Positions 44,046 through 53,216 of a DNA stretch of 64,000 nucleotides are shown here, piece by piece. Location of the stretch: assembly GCF_000813985.1 (NCBI RefSeq), contig NZ_JWLJ01000009.1:93400-157399 (forward strand). The letters are read 5' to 3'. Position 1 is the stretch's first letter, and every line of letters starts with the position of its first letter. The notes under the pieces are model-generated. The model was not told the DNA's origin and did not search any database. It saw only the letters and a list, made by a program, of their open reading frames with translations. The position numbers and the translations under genes were made by a program. The stretch is from Ruegeria sp. ANG-R. GTDB taxonomy: Bacteria; Pseudomonadota; Alphaproteobacteria; Rhodobacterales; Rhodobacteraceae.

Positions 44046-45085
44046 GCGCCATTCCTTCCGGACCGAGAGGGCGCGTTGATTTCCAAAGGCTCGGCTGGGA
44101 GCTCCTGATGGTCTCTATCGTCGGTATCCACGTTCAGAGCGTGGGCAACACTTTCAAAAAGGTCGACAGAGCTATGCTCGGCAATCAGATAATCTGTTGC
44201 GCCGCCACGAGTGGTTTCGGCCACTTTGCGAAGGGTGATAGAGATGGCGAACAGAGTGATGCCGAGGAAGCCCAGCATCCCCGAAATCGCAAGTGAGAGG
44301 GTCGTCCAGCCTTCGGCGATGTCCGCTTTGGTGAAGTAGACGATCACGACATAGATCGCGAACAGGAAGGCGCTTATGGAAATCACAACAGAAAGAAGTG
44401 CGACCGCGCCAAGGATTGACGGACCAGCTTCAGTGACCATTCGCATGAGTAGGTCGAGGCGGGAGAAGGCCCTTGCTGAGCGCCCCTGTATGGGCGGTGT
44501 TGTTCTAGTGGTGTCTTTGCTCTGCGCCTTGCGCAGGACCGAAAGCGATGAATCGCGCGGTGGAAAGCGAATTGCAAGCACCGGATTGGGGTGGCTTAAA
44601 AGCCGGTTCAGGGCGGTGCGGGGAAAGGCTACCGTCTTCATGTCGCGGGTACTGGCCTGGAATCCGCTGGCTCGGCCGAGTGCTATGATCAAGGGCTCTG
44701 CAGCGGCCGTCGCTCGACGTAAGCCAAGGATGACCGCGTCGTTAGCATTTGCCTCTTCGATCATGGCGGGGATATCCATCGTATCGACCTCTTGCAGGGA
44801 TGTAATCACCACAATATCGCCGATCGCTTCGGACGCCGCGACCAAGCGGCGTTGGCTGTCGTCGAGACCCTGCGCCACCGAGAGATAGCGTAGGTTTGGA
44901 AGCGCCATCAGCGTCTCCTCGAACTCCTCTTCAAGGCCAGCTTCGTTTACGATCAGGATTTCCCAGTAGCGGTACCGCGCCTTAAGAATCTCCACCAAAG
45001 CCGCGAGGCAGGCGTGGGTCGGCTTGGGAGCATTTGCATCCGAGAAGCAGACGGATATCAGTATGTCATCTCGCAGATTCAGCAA
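44042..45085 (-). CDS. GT2-like protein with C-terminal membrane helices
   Basis: A 347-residue protein. The N-terminal half looks like a divergent family 2 glycosyltransferase (ILISVCFSDANAPKPTHACLAAL, then IVNEAGLEEEFEETL), but the usual DGS and DxD motifs are poorly conserved (SLQEVDTMDIPAM). Two membrane helices at about 228-256 and 270-292 follow, as in DPM/GtrB-type enzymes, and then a polar tail. It may be a polyprenyl-phosphate sugar transferase or an inactive partner. It overlaps the sugar isomerase gene by 7 bases and the FAD gene by 4. Confidence 0.65.
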   Translation of the reverse strand: MLNLRDDILISVCFSDANAPKPTHACLAALVEILKARYRYWEILIVNEAGLEEEFEETLMALPNLRYLSVAQGLDDSQRRLVAASEAIGDIVVITSLQEVDTMDIPAMIEEANANDAVILGLRRATAAAEPLIIALGRASGFQASTRDMKTVAFPRTALNRLLSHPNPVLAIRFPPRDSSLSVLRKAQSKDTTRTTPPIQGRSARAFSRLDLLMRMVTEAGPSILGAVALLSVVISISAFLFAIYVVIVYFTKADIAEGWTTLSLAISGMLGFLGITLFAISITLRKVAETTRGGATDYLIAEHSSVDLFESVAHALNVDTDDRDHQELPAEPLEINAPSRSGRNGA

Positions 45086-45942
45086 TTTCTTGCCCTTCCT
45101 GTCGCAGACGCTTCAAGGATGTTCCGCGCGACAGCAAGATTCCGTAAGGCCTCGTCGAGCCCGGTCAATCCATTCTCGGGCTGCCGCATCTCAATGGAAA
45201 CGGCGTGTTTGTAGCCGATATCTTGCAGAGCGCACAGTACGCGCCCGGCCTCGGTCGGATCGGCAGGTGCCAGAGAGAGAAACGGCTCACTGATGTGTAC
45301 ATGGCTGATCGTATCCCCCGCATCTTCGATCAGGCAGTTCACTTGGGCAAACGTACCCGTAAGGTAGCTCGCGCCGATATCAAAATTGAGTGCAATTGCA
45401 GGATGTGCGGCATATCTCACGAAGGCCAGTGTCTCGTCCGGGGTTGTCAGGAAGTTCGTTCCGTAGTCCACTGGGTTGCATTCCATGGCAATCCGTATCC
45501 CGCTCGCAGCGGCCTTGTCGGCCAAGGGCCGAAGTATTGCCGCAGCGTGCTCCATTGCGGCCTCTGAGGTCATGCCTGCTGGGCGGATGCGTTGCTTTGG
45601 AGAACCCAACACGAGATTCGGGAGGCCGAGACGCGCGGCCAGATCAATAGCTCTTCCTAGCCCTCGGCTGAACGCGATTTGCCCCTCGGCATCTCCAAAC
45701 AAATCCGCTCCAGAAACCCCAAATAGCAGAGACTGCATCGATACCAAGCTCAACCCATACGCTGAGATTTCATCCAAGACCGCTGCGAGCTCGCGTTCGG
45801 TGGGTAGGAAAGGGTCCTCACTGTCCGAGAACAACAACCCCGGCGCGACCTCGAGCCCGGTTATCCCGGCCCTCTCGAGACGTGCGTAAGCCGCCCGTCG
45901 GTCTGACGCCTGCCAAGCGATGTTCGATACCGCAAACTGCAT
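45079..45942 (-). CDS. Sugar phosphate isomerase/epimerase-like TIM barrel
   Basis: A 287-residue AP-endonuclease-2-like barrel. It shows GLEVAPGLLFSDSEDPF near the start, LGLPNLVLGSPKQR, the metal-ligand-type GIRIAMECNPVDYGTNFLTTP and LNFDIGASYLTGTF, and a C-terminal VSIEMRQPENG. Such enzymes isomerise or epimerise sugars, or dehydrate related compounds. Its place between a nucleotide-sugar-type epimerase and a glycosyltransferase suggests making an unusual sugar for the surface glycan. The gene lies 4 bases after the epimerase gene. Confidence 0.8.
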   Translation of the reverse strand: MQFAVSNIAWQASDRRAAYARLERAGITGLEVAPGLLFSDSEDPFLPTERELAAVLDEISAYGLSLVSMQSLLFGVSGADLFGDAEGQIAFSRGLGRAIDLAARLGLPNLVLGSPKQRIRPAGMTSEAAMEHAAAILRPLADKAAASGIRIAMECNPVDYGTNFLTTPDETLAFVRYAAHPAIALNFDIGASYLTGTFAQVNCLIEDAGDTISHVHISEPFLSLAPADPTEAGRVLCALQDIGYKHAVSIEMRQPENGLTGLDEALRNLAVARNILEASATGRARNC

Positions 45943-45946
45943 CCTA

Positions 45947-46912
45947 TTAACGCTCCAATTCGGCGTTAAAAAACGGGGTTAGCGTGTCAAGTACATCCTC
46001 GGGGCGGTTCATATAGGGTCCGTTACGCCCCCAGAGCTGAGCATGAAGCGTTCGCATGTCCTCGTTGTGAACGCGGCCATGGGTCTCTGGCATCTCATGG
46101 CCCTTGAGCGCGCTGTATATTCCAGATGTTTTGAGAGGGGCCGGGGCTAGGTGAAGAACATCCAGCCCGGCACCCAAAGCGAGATCAATGTCGTCAACCA
46201 GTCGAGACATATCGTAGAACTGAAAAGTGGTCTCCCGGTTGTGGAACATCATAGCGTTAATTCCCAACTGATCCGCTTCCGCCGTGAGGGCTTCACCGTC
46301 GGGCTGAGTGCTGAGCGCTGCGCGATTAATCACATACATCCCCAGAGTCGTATCAAGCGCATAGATTGTTTCAAGCGATGGTAATAGCGATGCCGAAAGG
46401 CCACTTTGTAAGGTCTGATAGGCCTTCTCGTTCAGCATCGTCGGCATCGGATTGATGAGGTCGAATATGAAGTTCTTTGCCAGCCCCGGTCCAAAGAGTG
46501 CTGGGAGGCGCACCACTAAACAACGAGGGAAATGGGCATGGCAAGCAGCTTCCAAGCGCCTCCGGTTAACGCCATATGGCGTGGTCTCCTGGTAACGGTG
46601 GTCTGTCTCGGTACGGCCTGCATCAAAGGCGTCGAGCACAGCGATCGTGGAAATCAAAACGAAACGTTCGGTGTGCATACGCGAGATTGAGGCTATAAGT
46701 GCATCAATGCGCTTCGCATCCCGCTCTGGATACCTGTTCGCCTCGAACATCGAACCGGGTGCAGCCGCGCAATAGAGCGTCTCGAAGTTGGCGTTTTCAG
46801 CTTCACCCACGGTGCGCGAGTTAAAGCCCTGCGCTGTCGTAAAGCTCCGCGCGATTGTTGAGCCAACAAAACCCGTGCTTCCCAGTATGCCGATGTTACG
46901 CGGCTCTAACAT
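45947..46912 (-). CDS. NAD-dependent epimerase/dehydratase-like protein
   Basis: A 321-residue Rossmann-fold protein, the first gene of the leftward glycan operon. The cofactor motif is NIGILGSTGFVGSTIAR. The central part has LISTIAVLDAF and a Tyr in TTPYGVNRRRLEAAC, corresponding to the catalytic YxxxK with Lys replaced by Arg. That substitution, and the loss of the normal Ser/Thr triad spacing, raise doubt about standard epimerase chemistry. A reductase or non-catalytic role is possible. Confidence 0.75.
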   Translation of the reverse strand: MLEPRNIGILGSTGFVGSTIARSFTTAQGFNSRTVGEAENANFETLYCAAAPGSMFEANRYPERDAKRIDALIASISRMHTERFVLISTIAVLDAFDAGRTETDHRYQETTPYGVNRRRLEAACHAHFPRCLVVRLPALFGPGLAKNFIFDLINPMPTMLNEKAYQTLQSGLSASLLPSLETIYALDTTLGMYVINRAALSTQPDGEALTAEADQLGINAMMFHNRETTFQFYDMSRLVDDIDLALGAGLDVLHLAPAPLKTSGIYSALKGHEMPETHGRVHNEDMRTLHAQLWGRNGPYMNRPEDVLDTLTPFFNAELER

Positions 46913-46943
46913 TTACTATTTCCGTACGTTAATTGATTCCAAT

Positions 46944-47297
46944 TTATGCGCAGCGAGAATTGAATACATCTATACTATACCCGTCAAATTCTTTGGCGTT
47001 TTCGGTAGCGTCGATCACGCCCCCGGCGCGGCCTCCGGCGGCTATCAGGGGGTCAACAAAACGGGCGACCGACCGCCTCACCCGGTGCCGCATCGCTCTG
47101 ATGTTGCTGTAGGTTCCGTTCGCGGCCCTGTCGATGGGCCAAGATTCGCGTCTTGGATACCCCCTGCAAAATTGTGCTTTGTGTGATGTTAAGTTCGCAC
47201 CGTCGTGCGATATGAGATGGGATTGCCACGCATCCGCCTTAGCCTCTGGCGATGGCCGAAAGGGTCCGGAGACGATATCTGTATCCAGAATGATCAA
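46944..47297 (-). pseudogene. VapC/FitB-type toxin, degraded
   Basis: The frame opens like a PIN-domain toxin (MIILDTDIVSGPFRPSPEAKADAWQ) and closes like one (RFVDPLIAAGGRAGGVIDATENAKEFDGYSIDVFN, matching the family's 'ATRNVADFEGYGIDV' end). The middle, from about residue 28 to 70, is unlike the family, and the total of 117 residues is about 20 short. Conserved PIN acidic residues of the middle are missing. The RHH-type antitoxin gene ends 8 bases upstream. It is best read as a dead toxin after an internal deletion and frame change. Confidence 0.65.
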
Positions 47298-47305
47298 ACC
47301 GCCGC

Positions 47306-47530
47306 TCAGTCGAAGCTCGGCGGTTCATGAATGGGTTCAGGCAAAGCTGCAGTGATCTCCTCCTTGTTCGGACCCACGCAGCGATTGCGCCGCTTTGATG
47401 TCTCGCCGCCGATGGCGTGGCGCAGGGATTCTCTCATATCCTCATCTATCGAATGCCCATGCCCGGAGCCTCGGGCCCGCTTCTTCGATCTGTCATTCAG
47501 ATTTCGGATCATGATGCTGATCACAGGCAT
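47306..47530 (-). CDS. FitA/VapB-like RHH antitoxin, possibly degraded
   Basis: A 74-residue protein with a ribbon-helix-helix start (ISIMIRNLNDRSKKRARGSGHGHSIDEDMRESLRHAIGG, read in parts) and the family-typical end EPIHEPPSFD. Compared with FitA-type antitoxins, a few residues are missing in the first helix (KKRLR-x-RAA is reduced to KKRARG), so DNA binding may be impaired. It is followed by the broken PIN-domain toxin gene and preceded by a 17-base palindrome that is a probable autoregulatory site. Confidence 0.6.
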   Translation of the reverse strand: MPVISIMIRNLNDRSKKRARGSGHGHSIDEDMRESLRHAIGGETSKRRNRCVGPNKEEITAALPEPIHEPPSFD

Positions 47531-47550
47531 CTCCCCTAGATTTGGCTCAG

Positions 47551-47567
47551 TGTAATCAATGATTACA
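47551..47567. promoter_or_regulatory. 17-base palindrome upstream of the antitoxin gene
   Basis: TGTAATCA-A-TGATTACA has perfect 8-base arms around a single base and lies 20 bases before the leftward antitoxin start. FitAB and VapBC complexes bind such palindromes to repress their own operon. It remains perfect although the toxin gene is degraded. Confidence 0.6.
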
Positions 47568-48029
47568 TTTCAATCCAGCCTTCTTGAATCCGGCGTCAGT
47601 CGGGGTTTGTGTTCTCAGCTCTCATCTGTCCACTCTTGCTTCCCGTACTTGTCTCTGAGTGGCTGTGCGGGTTTCCTGGCTGCACGTACCCTCGCTGGAT
47701 AAAAGCAGTAAAGTTCGCGCGGCTGCGCAGCATTCCCATATTATTGGATCACCCCGATGATTTGTTCGTAACCAAATCTGTGTTTCATAGCGCGCCCAGT
47801 GCTTGGGCGGACTACCAACACCTTGATCGACTGGTTTCAGAAGGCAGCATCAACCGTTGTCGGAGTCCTCTCTCCTGAGTAAGCTAACCCCGGCGCGCCC
47901 TTCAAGTTAACGCACTGACAGTGGTTTCAATCGTCCCTTGATGTGATCATAGTATCAGTTAAGAGAGGGGCATTGTCAGCAAGACTTCGCGGGCAATCGA
48001 GCTTCGCACAAGCAAACGGGTGCCTGTCA
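47568..48029. other. Intergenic interval before the TonB operon
   Basis: About 460 bases without a supportable gene. A rightward open frame (47609-47878) has no recognisable domain and no ribosome-binding site. Low-grade remains of an element associated with the toxin-antitoxin pair are possible, but I saw no IS ends or direct repeats. Confidence 0.4.
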
Positions 48030-48461
48030 ATGTTGATCTTCCGCGTCATTCTTACAGTCTTGCTAAGTATGTTTTCGTTCGGGGCATCGGCCCAGTCTGC
48101 CAGCGAAACTCACCCAGAGATTTCGTTGGAACTAAACTCTGTTCAAGAAGTTGATGGGGCGTGCCGGCTGTCCTTTGTCGTAGACAACCAGACCGGAATG
48201 GATATCGATGAAGCGGTGTTTGAGACGGTGATTTTTGACACCGAAGGCGGTGTTGTTACGCTGTCGCTTTTCGATTTTCGCGAACTACCATTGAACCGCC
48301 CGCGCGTACGCCAGTTTGACCTGCCGGGGATGGCTTGCGACTCTTTAGGGCGCGCACTGATCAATGGTGCGAACTCGTGTGTGATAAACGGCTCTCAGAG
48401 CGATGTCTGCCAATCGGCCTTGTCGCTCAGCAGCCGGATAGAAGTGGAGTTACTTGGATGA
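48030..48461 (+). CDS. Small secreted protein preceding exbB
   Basis: A 143-residue protein with a signal peptide (LIFRVILTVLLSMFSFGASAQ) and a beta-rich mature part (ISLELNSVQEVDGACRLSFVVDN), plus Cys residues that could form disulfides (at about 49, 107, 122 and 131). It overlaps the exbB start by 4 bases (ATGA), so it belongs to the TonB-type operon. Family unknown to me; a periplasmic accessory of the energiser complex is possible. The ATG at 48030 is chosen for the signal peptide, although a longer frame exists. Confidence 0.72.
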   Translation: MLIFRVILTVLLSMFSFGASAQSASETHPEISLELNSVQEVDGACRLSFVVDNQTGMDIDEAVFETVIFDTEGGVVTLSLFDFRELPLNRPRVRQFDLPGMACDSLGRALINGANSCVINGSQSDVCQSALSLSSRIEVELLG

Positions 48462-49120
48462 GCGTACTGACGTCTCTTCGGGAGATTCTCGCTCTTGGCG
48501 GGCCCGTTGTAGCAGTCCTTATCGTCATGTCGGTGCTGACCGTGGCGGTCAGCCTGTACAAGCTGTGGCAATTCGCGGCGTGTGGCGTGGGTCGGCACAA
48601 GATTCTGTCGCAAGCTCTTCAGGCATGGGATGCGGGTGACCGGCCCACTGCACGTGCGCGCCTTGCTCAAAGCAGCAGCTATCTTGCCCCTCTCGTCGAG
48701 GCCGCGATGGATGCGCCGGACGCTTCTGATCTGGATGCCCGGCTGGATGCCGAGGCCGGGCTTGCTCTGGCCGGGTTGGAGCGCGGGTTCCGTCTTTTGG
48801 ACACTGTTGCCCAACTTGCCCCGTTGCTTGGATTGTTCGGAACGGTTCTGGGAATGATTGACGCGTTCCAAAGCCTTCAATCCGCAGGCTCGTCGGTCGA
48901 CCCGTCGTTACTGGCGGGCGGTATCTGGGTTGCTTTGGTAACCACAGCGGTCGGCCTTGCCGTCGCAATGCCAACCTCAATGGTATTGTCCTGGTTCGAA
49001 AGCCGAACCGCGCGGGAACGGGTTTTTGCGGACAAAGCGCTGCGCACGGTTCTGGTGCCGACCCGATCGATCGATCCCCAGACAGGCGCCAATGAGAGTC
49101 TGAGCGCAGAACATGCGTAA
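48458..49120 (+). CDS. exbB: MotA/TolQ/ExbB-family proton channel protein
   Basis: A 220-residue protein with three membrane helices (about 12-34, 110-135 and 150-175) and the family core LDTVAQLAPLLGLFGTVLGMIDAFQSL and GIWVALVTTAVGLAVAMPTSM. It forms the proton channel with ExbD to drive TonB. The start at 48458 overlaps the upstream stop, and it overlaps exbD by 8 bases. The downstream TonB gene supports ExbB over TolQ. Confidence 0.92.
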   Translation: MSVLTSLREILALGGPVVAVLIVMSVLTVAVSLYKLWQFAACGVGRHKILSQALQAWDAGDRPTARARLAQSSSYLAPLVEAAMDAPDASDLDARLDAEAGLALAGLERGFRLLDTVAQLAPLLGLFGTVLGMIDAFQSLQSAGSSVDPSLLAGGIWVALVTTAVGLAVAMPTSMVLSWFESRTARERVFADKALRTVLVPTRSIDPQTGANESLSAEHA

Positions 49121-49478
49121 CACGGCACCCTTTGTCAGACGACCGATGTCGATGACACCGCTCATTGATGTCATCTTCCTGCTGTTGCTGTTCTTCATGT
49201 TGTCTTCGACCTTTTCGAGGTTCGCCGAAATCGAGCTGAGCAGTGCAACAGCAGGAGCGACAACAACGGATGCGCCGGTAGAACGGGTCTTCATCCAAAT
49301 CGGTGCCGAGCGGATCGTTTTGAATGGTGAGACGGTGACTCTGGACGAGCTGTCAACACAGATCGGTACGGGGCAGGCTTTGGTCAGCCTTGATGCCGAT
49401 ACATCAGCTCAGCGACTTGTGGATCTGCTGGTTGTACTGCGTGGTCGCGATGGCCTGACCGTGACGGTGTTGGAGTGA
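49113..49478 (+). CDS. exbD: ExbD-family biopolymer transport protein (first copy)
   Basis: A 121-residue protein with one N-terminal membrane helix (about 9-30) containing the conserved Asp in MTPLIDVIFLLLLFFM, followed by a periplasmic domain ending VDLLVVLRGRDGLTVTVLE. It works with ExbB as the proton-carrying subunit. A second, distinct ExbD is encoded 4 bases after it, so the motor may contain two ExbD types. Confidence 0.93.
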   Translation: MRNTAPFVRRPMSMTPLIDVIFLLLLFFMLSSTFSRFAEIELSSATAGATTTDAPVERVFIQIGAERIVLNGETVTLDELSTQIGTGQALVSLDADTSAQRLVDLLVVLRGRDGLTVTVLE

Positions 49479-49482
49479 GCCG

Positions 49483-49860
49483 ATGATCCGCTCCGTTCGC
49501 CCAAACCGCAAACGTGACTCGACCATACCTTTGATCAACGTCGTCTTTCTGATGCTGATCTTTTTTCTGATTGCCGGTACAGTGGCGTCGCCCCTTGATC
49601 CCGAGCTTCAGCTTGTCGACACGTCTGAACTTGAGGGACGCGACCCTCCTGACGCGCTTGTGTTGAAAGAAGACGGTGTGCTCAGTTTCCGTGGGGTGCA
49701 GACCGATCCTGAGACTTTCATGGCCAGCCATGATGAAGGACCCGTCAGGATTGTCCCGGACCGTAACGTCCCGGGCCAGCGGTTGATGGAAGTCACCGGC
49801 GACCTTAAGAGATACGGCGCGCCATCGGTGTTCCTCGTGACCGAGCAGGCTCTGAAATGA
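49483..49860 (+). CDS. ExbD-family biopolymer transport protein (second copy)
   Basis: A 125-residue ExbD-like protein. The membrane helix (about 15-34) has IPLINVVFLMLIFFLIAGTV, in which the proton-binding Asp of the family (LIDV) is replaced by Asn (LINV). The second copy is therefore probably unable to carry protons and may be structural. It overlaps the tonB gene by 4 bases. Confidence 0.88.
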   Translation: MIRSVRPNRKRDSTIPLINVVFLMLIFFLIAGTVASPLDPELQLVDTSELEGRDPPDALVLKEDGVLSFRGVQTDPETFMASHDEGPVRIVPDRNVPGQRLMEVTGDLKRYGAPSVFLVTEQALK

Positions 49861-50912
49861 TCCGGAAGTCGGCTTTGGTCGCCACAGCGGCTGGTTTGCT
49901 GTCCCTCTTTGTACATTTCCTTGGGATCAGCTTTTTCGGGCCAAATCTGCCGGAGCTTCGAACTGATGGGGGCTCCAAAAACTCAGTTGAGCTGGGCAAT
50001 TCATTCGAAGATTTTACCGAAGTGACACCCGACCCGGTCGAACCGGAACCTGCCGAAACGCCTGAGCCCCCGGTTGAAGAGCTTGTCGAGCCTGAGCGTG
50101 CAGCAATCCCTATCAGCGAAACGCTTGTCGCTTCTCCCGATCCACAGCAGGTAACGTCGCCGGATGTCGGATCAGCTGCGTCTCCACAACCTGAGGCACC
50201 CGAAGAGGCGCTGACCGAACCAGTCGCTCCTTCCCGCACCGAAACGGCAAAAAACGCGGAGGCTGAGGTAACGTCACCCGTCACTCCTGAACCGGATCGG
50301 CTGGCCGCGTTATCACCGACAGACGAAGCATCTGCCCCGGTAGAACCGAGTGAGAATACCACGGTTGCTCCGGAAATCCCGAGTACAATCGATGAGCCGA
50401 CACCCGAAGAACCCCGCGAGGAAACCGACGCTTCCGAACAGGCTGTGACTGTTTCGAAACGCCCGCGTCTGCCGGACCGCAGACCGGTACCCGAAACGCA
50501 ACCCAGTCTCGACGGGTTCAGCAGCTTCGAAAATTTGCGCAACCCCGAGCGAACAGTGGAATCGCCGCTCAGTCGTTACCAAAAGGAAGGAGCTGACCCA
50601 TTCAGAACCAGTAGTGCGCGAAACCCGACCACTGGTCGCGGCAGGGGAAACTCCAATACAACGAACTATGCGGGTCAGGTCCTGGTCCATCTGAACCGGG
50701 CGCCCGTTGTCTATGTACCGGTCCGTGGGTTCGCTCAGGTGTTCTTTGAGATCAACCCGGATGGATCATTGGCGTGGGTCGATATTGTCGACAGTTCAGG
50801 CTCCCCCGAGATCGAGCGCGCCGCCAGAGAGCAAGTCATGCGTGCAGCTCCGTTTCCGCGCCCACCGAGCGGTTCAAGCCGCAAGCTGTCGTTTTATTAC
50901 CAGAACGGTTGA
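49857..50912 (+). CDS. tonB: TonB-family energy transducer
   Basis: A 351-residue protein with an N-terminal membrane anchor (about 5-25, SALVATAAGLLSLFVHFLGI), a long Pro/Glu/Thr-rich periplasmic spacer (about 50-230) and a C-terminal TonB domain (VPVRGFAQVFFEINPDGSLAWVDIVDSSGSPEIERAAREQVMRAAPFPRPP, read in parts). It would transmit ExbBD energy to an outer-membrane receptor. No TonB-dependent receptor gene lies in this operon, so the partner is elsewhere. Confidence 0.9.
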   Translation: MIRKSALVATAAGLLSLFVHFLGISFFGPNLPELRTDGGSKNSVELGNSFEDFTEVTPDPVEPEPAETPEPPVEELVEPERAAIPISETLVASPDPQQVTSPDVGSAASPQPEAPEEALTEPVAPSRTETAKNAEAEVTSPVTPEPDRLAALSPTDEASAPVEPSENTTVAPEIPSTIDEPTPEEPREETDASEQAVTVSKRPRLPDRRPVPETQPSLDGFSSFENLRNPERTVESPLSRYQKEGADPFRTSSARNPTTGRGRGNSNTTNYAGQVLVHLNRAPVVYVPVRGFAQVFFEINPDGSLAWVDIVDSSGSPEIERAAREQVMRAAPFPRPPSGSSRKLSFYYQNG

Positions 50913-50943
50913 GTAGGGCTCAGGCCTCATTTATTTTTATCTG

Positions 50944-51954
50944 TCAGGTCAGAAAACGCCCGCGCGTTCGATTGGCGAAAGCCACAAGAGACAGCATTAC
51001 GGGGACCTCGACCAAGACACCCACCACCGTTGCCAAGGCCGCGCCCGAATGCAGGCCGAACAAGCTTATTGCGACGGCAACAGCCAATTCAAAGAAGTTG
51101 GACGTGCCGATCATTGCGCAAGGCGCTGCTATCCGGTGCGGGACCTTCAGGGCATAGGCCACACCGTAGGCCAGGGCAAAGATACCGTAGCTCTGGATCA
51201 GAATCGGAACCGCGATCAACAAGATCACCAGCGGTTTGGCCAGAATGGTTTCACCCTGAAGCCCAAACAGGATCGCCACGGTTGCGATCAGCCCCACGAC
51301 AGACCAGGGCTTTACACGGATAGCGAACGCATCAATCGCGGGCTGCGATCCCAAACGGCGGCGGGTAAGCAGCCCGGCGATCAGTGGCAACACCACATAA
51401 AGTACCGTCGCCATCACCAAGGTCTGCCACGGTACCGAAATCTCGGTGACCCCAAGCAGGAATGCTACGATGGGGGCAAAAGCCACGACCATGATCAGAT
51501 CGTTTACAGAAACCTGAACCAGAGTGTAGGTCGCATCCCCTTTGGTCAGTTGTGACCAGACGAAAACCATCGCGGTGCAGGGGGCTGCGCCAAGTAGAAT
51601 CAGCCCGGCTGTGTATTGTGCGGCATCTTCCGGCTGTATCCACGGTGCAAAAATATAGTCGAAGAACAGGACCGCAAGAAAGGCCATGGTAAAGGGCTTG
51701 ATCAGCCAGTTGACGACCAGTGTCACGATCAACCCTTTCGGCTGACGCGCCACGCCTGCCACCGCACCGAAGTCGACGCTGACCATCATGGGGTAGACCA
51801 TTGCCCAGATCAGCAGAGCAACAACCAGATTGACGCTGGCGATCTCGGCCGACGCGACCAAACCGACCAGCCCCGGCGCAACGAGTCCGATCAGTACGCC
51901 ACCTGTCATGGCGAGTGCGACCCAGACGGTCAGGTAACGCTCAAAGATACTCAT
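50944..51954 (-). CDS. acr3: Acr3-type arsenite efflux transporter
   Basis: A 336-residue protein with about 10 membrane helices, matching the Acr3 family. The essential Cys is in [16 protein letters not shown], and the conserved [14 protein letters not shown] and [18 protein letters not shown] are present. It exports arsenite. It is the last gene of a four-gene operon with ATGA overlaps at every junction. Confidence 0.95.
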   Translation of the reverse strand: MSIFERYLTVWVALAMTGGVLIGLVAPGLVGLVASAEIASVNLVVALLIWAMVYPMMVSVDFGAVAGVARQPKGLIVTLVVNWLIKPFTMAFLAVLFFDYIFAPWIQPEDAAQYTAGLILLGAAPCTAMVFVWSQLTKGDATYTLVQVSVNDLIMVVAFAPIVAFLLGVTEISVPWQTLVMATVLYVVLPLIAGLLTRRRLGSQPAIDAFAIRVKPWSVVGLIATVAILFGLQGETILAKPLVILLIAVPILIQSYGIFALAYGVAYALKVPHRIAAPCAMIGTSNFFELAVAVAISLFGLHSGAALATVVGVLVEVPVMLSLVAFANRTRGRFLT

Positions 51955-53216
51955 GAATATGCCTCAGATGCTTGATCAGTCAGTTTGCCAGAGGCCAGTG
52001 CCGCCAGCGCCACCATTGCGGCAGCTGTTCCCAGAACCAGCGACAACCCGCCAATCTGATAGGTCAGGCCGGACAAGACGGTGCCGAACAGGCGGCCCGA
52101 TGCGTTGGCCATGTAGTAGAACCCCACATCCATCGTGACGCGCTCGGATTTGGTGAACGCGAGGATCAGATAGGAATGCAGCGAGGAATTGACCGCGAAG
52201 ATCGCTCCGAACACCAATAGGCCCAGAACCAGAGTGGTTGTCAGCCATGTCTCGGGGCCCGAGGACACAAATACTGCGGCTGTCAAAGCGGCGGGCACGC
52301 AGAACAGGGCAGCAGCCCAACTGCGCGCGGCGCGGATCAGGTCACCTTCACTGCGGTCCGAGGCGTGAAGGATTTTTGGCGCGCTGGCCTGAACCGCCCC
52401 ATAGAGGATGACCCAGACGGCCATGAAGGTGCCGATCATGAAAAAGGCCGCGCGGTTGCCGTCTTCGGTACCGTCCGACAGGACAGCATAGAAATAGATC
52501 GGGATACCAACCACAAACCAGACATCCCGCGCGCCGAACAAGAAGACCCGAGCCGTCGATAGCCAATTCACATTGGCGGATTTCGAGAACACTTCGGAAA
52601 ACTTCGCGCCTTTGCGCCCTCTGGGCAGGCCCGGTGGCATGTACATAATGACGGCAATCAGGATGGCGGCCAGCATGATCGCCATCGACAATGCCGCCCA
52701 GGTGAAGCCCAAAATGGCTAGCAGCACGGCGCCCAGCAGAAAACCCAGGCCTTTAACCGCGTTCTTGGAGCCGGTCAGAAGGGCGACCCAACGGAACAAG
52801 CCTTCGCTTTCGGCGGGGGCCAGAAACTTTACGGCGGATTTAGAGGACATCTTCGCGAGGTCTTTGGCCACGCCACTGGCTCCCTGCACGATCATCACAA
52901 ACGCTACGGACATTCCAATCGCCCAGTTCGGGTCAAGTTGCGTCAACGCCAACATAGCGACAACCTGTAACCCAAGCCCGGTGTAAAGCGTTGAGGTCAA
53001 CCCAAACCGGGCCGCGATCCATCCCGCCGTCAGGTTCGTTACCATTCCCGCGATTTCGTACAGAACAAACAGATAGGCCAGTTGCACCGGAGAGAAGCCC
53101 ATTGTGTGAAAGTGCAGCAACACCAGCATACGAAGGGCGCCGTCGGTCAGCATAAAGGCCCAATAGGCCGCCGTGACGGCGATATAGGCCGACAGGGCTT
53201 CGGGCCGTCGGCTCAC
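51951..53216 (-). CDS. arsJ: ArsJ organoarsenical exporter (MFS)
   Basis: A 421-residue major-facilitator protein with 12 membrane helices and the ArsJ-type opening [33 protein letters not shown]. ArsJ exports 1-arseno-3-phosphoglycerate, which then falls apart to arsenate outside. The partner GAPDH that makes this compound is encoded directly upstream with a 4-base overlap, as in known arsJ operons. This makes the assignment firm. Confidence 0.93.
   Translation of the reverse strand: MSRRPEALSAYIAVTAAYWAFMLTDGALRMLVLLHFHTMGFSPVQLAYLFVLYEIAGMVTNLTAGWIAARFGLTSTLYTGLGLQVVAMLALTQLDPNWAIGMSVAFVMIVQGASGVAKDLAKMSSKSAVKFLAPAESEGLFRWVALLTGSKNAVKGLGFLLGAVLLAILGFTWAALSMAIMLAAILIAVIMYMPPGLPRGRKGAKFSEVFSKSANVNWLSTARVFLFGARDVWFVVGIPIYFYAVLSDGTEDGNRAAFFMIGTFMAVWVILYGAVQASAPKILHASDRSEGDLIRAARSWAAALFCVPAALTAAVFVSSGPETWLTTTLVLGLLVFGAIFAVNSSLHSYLILAFTKSERVTMDVGFYYMANASGRLFGTVLSGLTYQIGGLSLVLGTAAAMVALAALASGKLTDQASEAYS

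Noticed and set aside
47609..47878. Rightward 89-codon frame before the TonB operon
   Set aside because: No domain, no ribosome-binding site and irregular composition.
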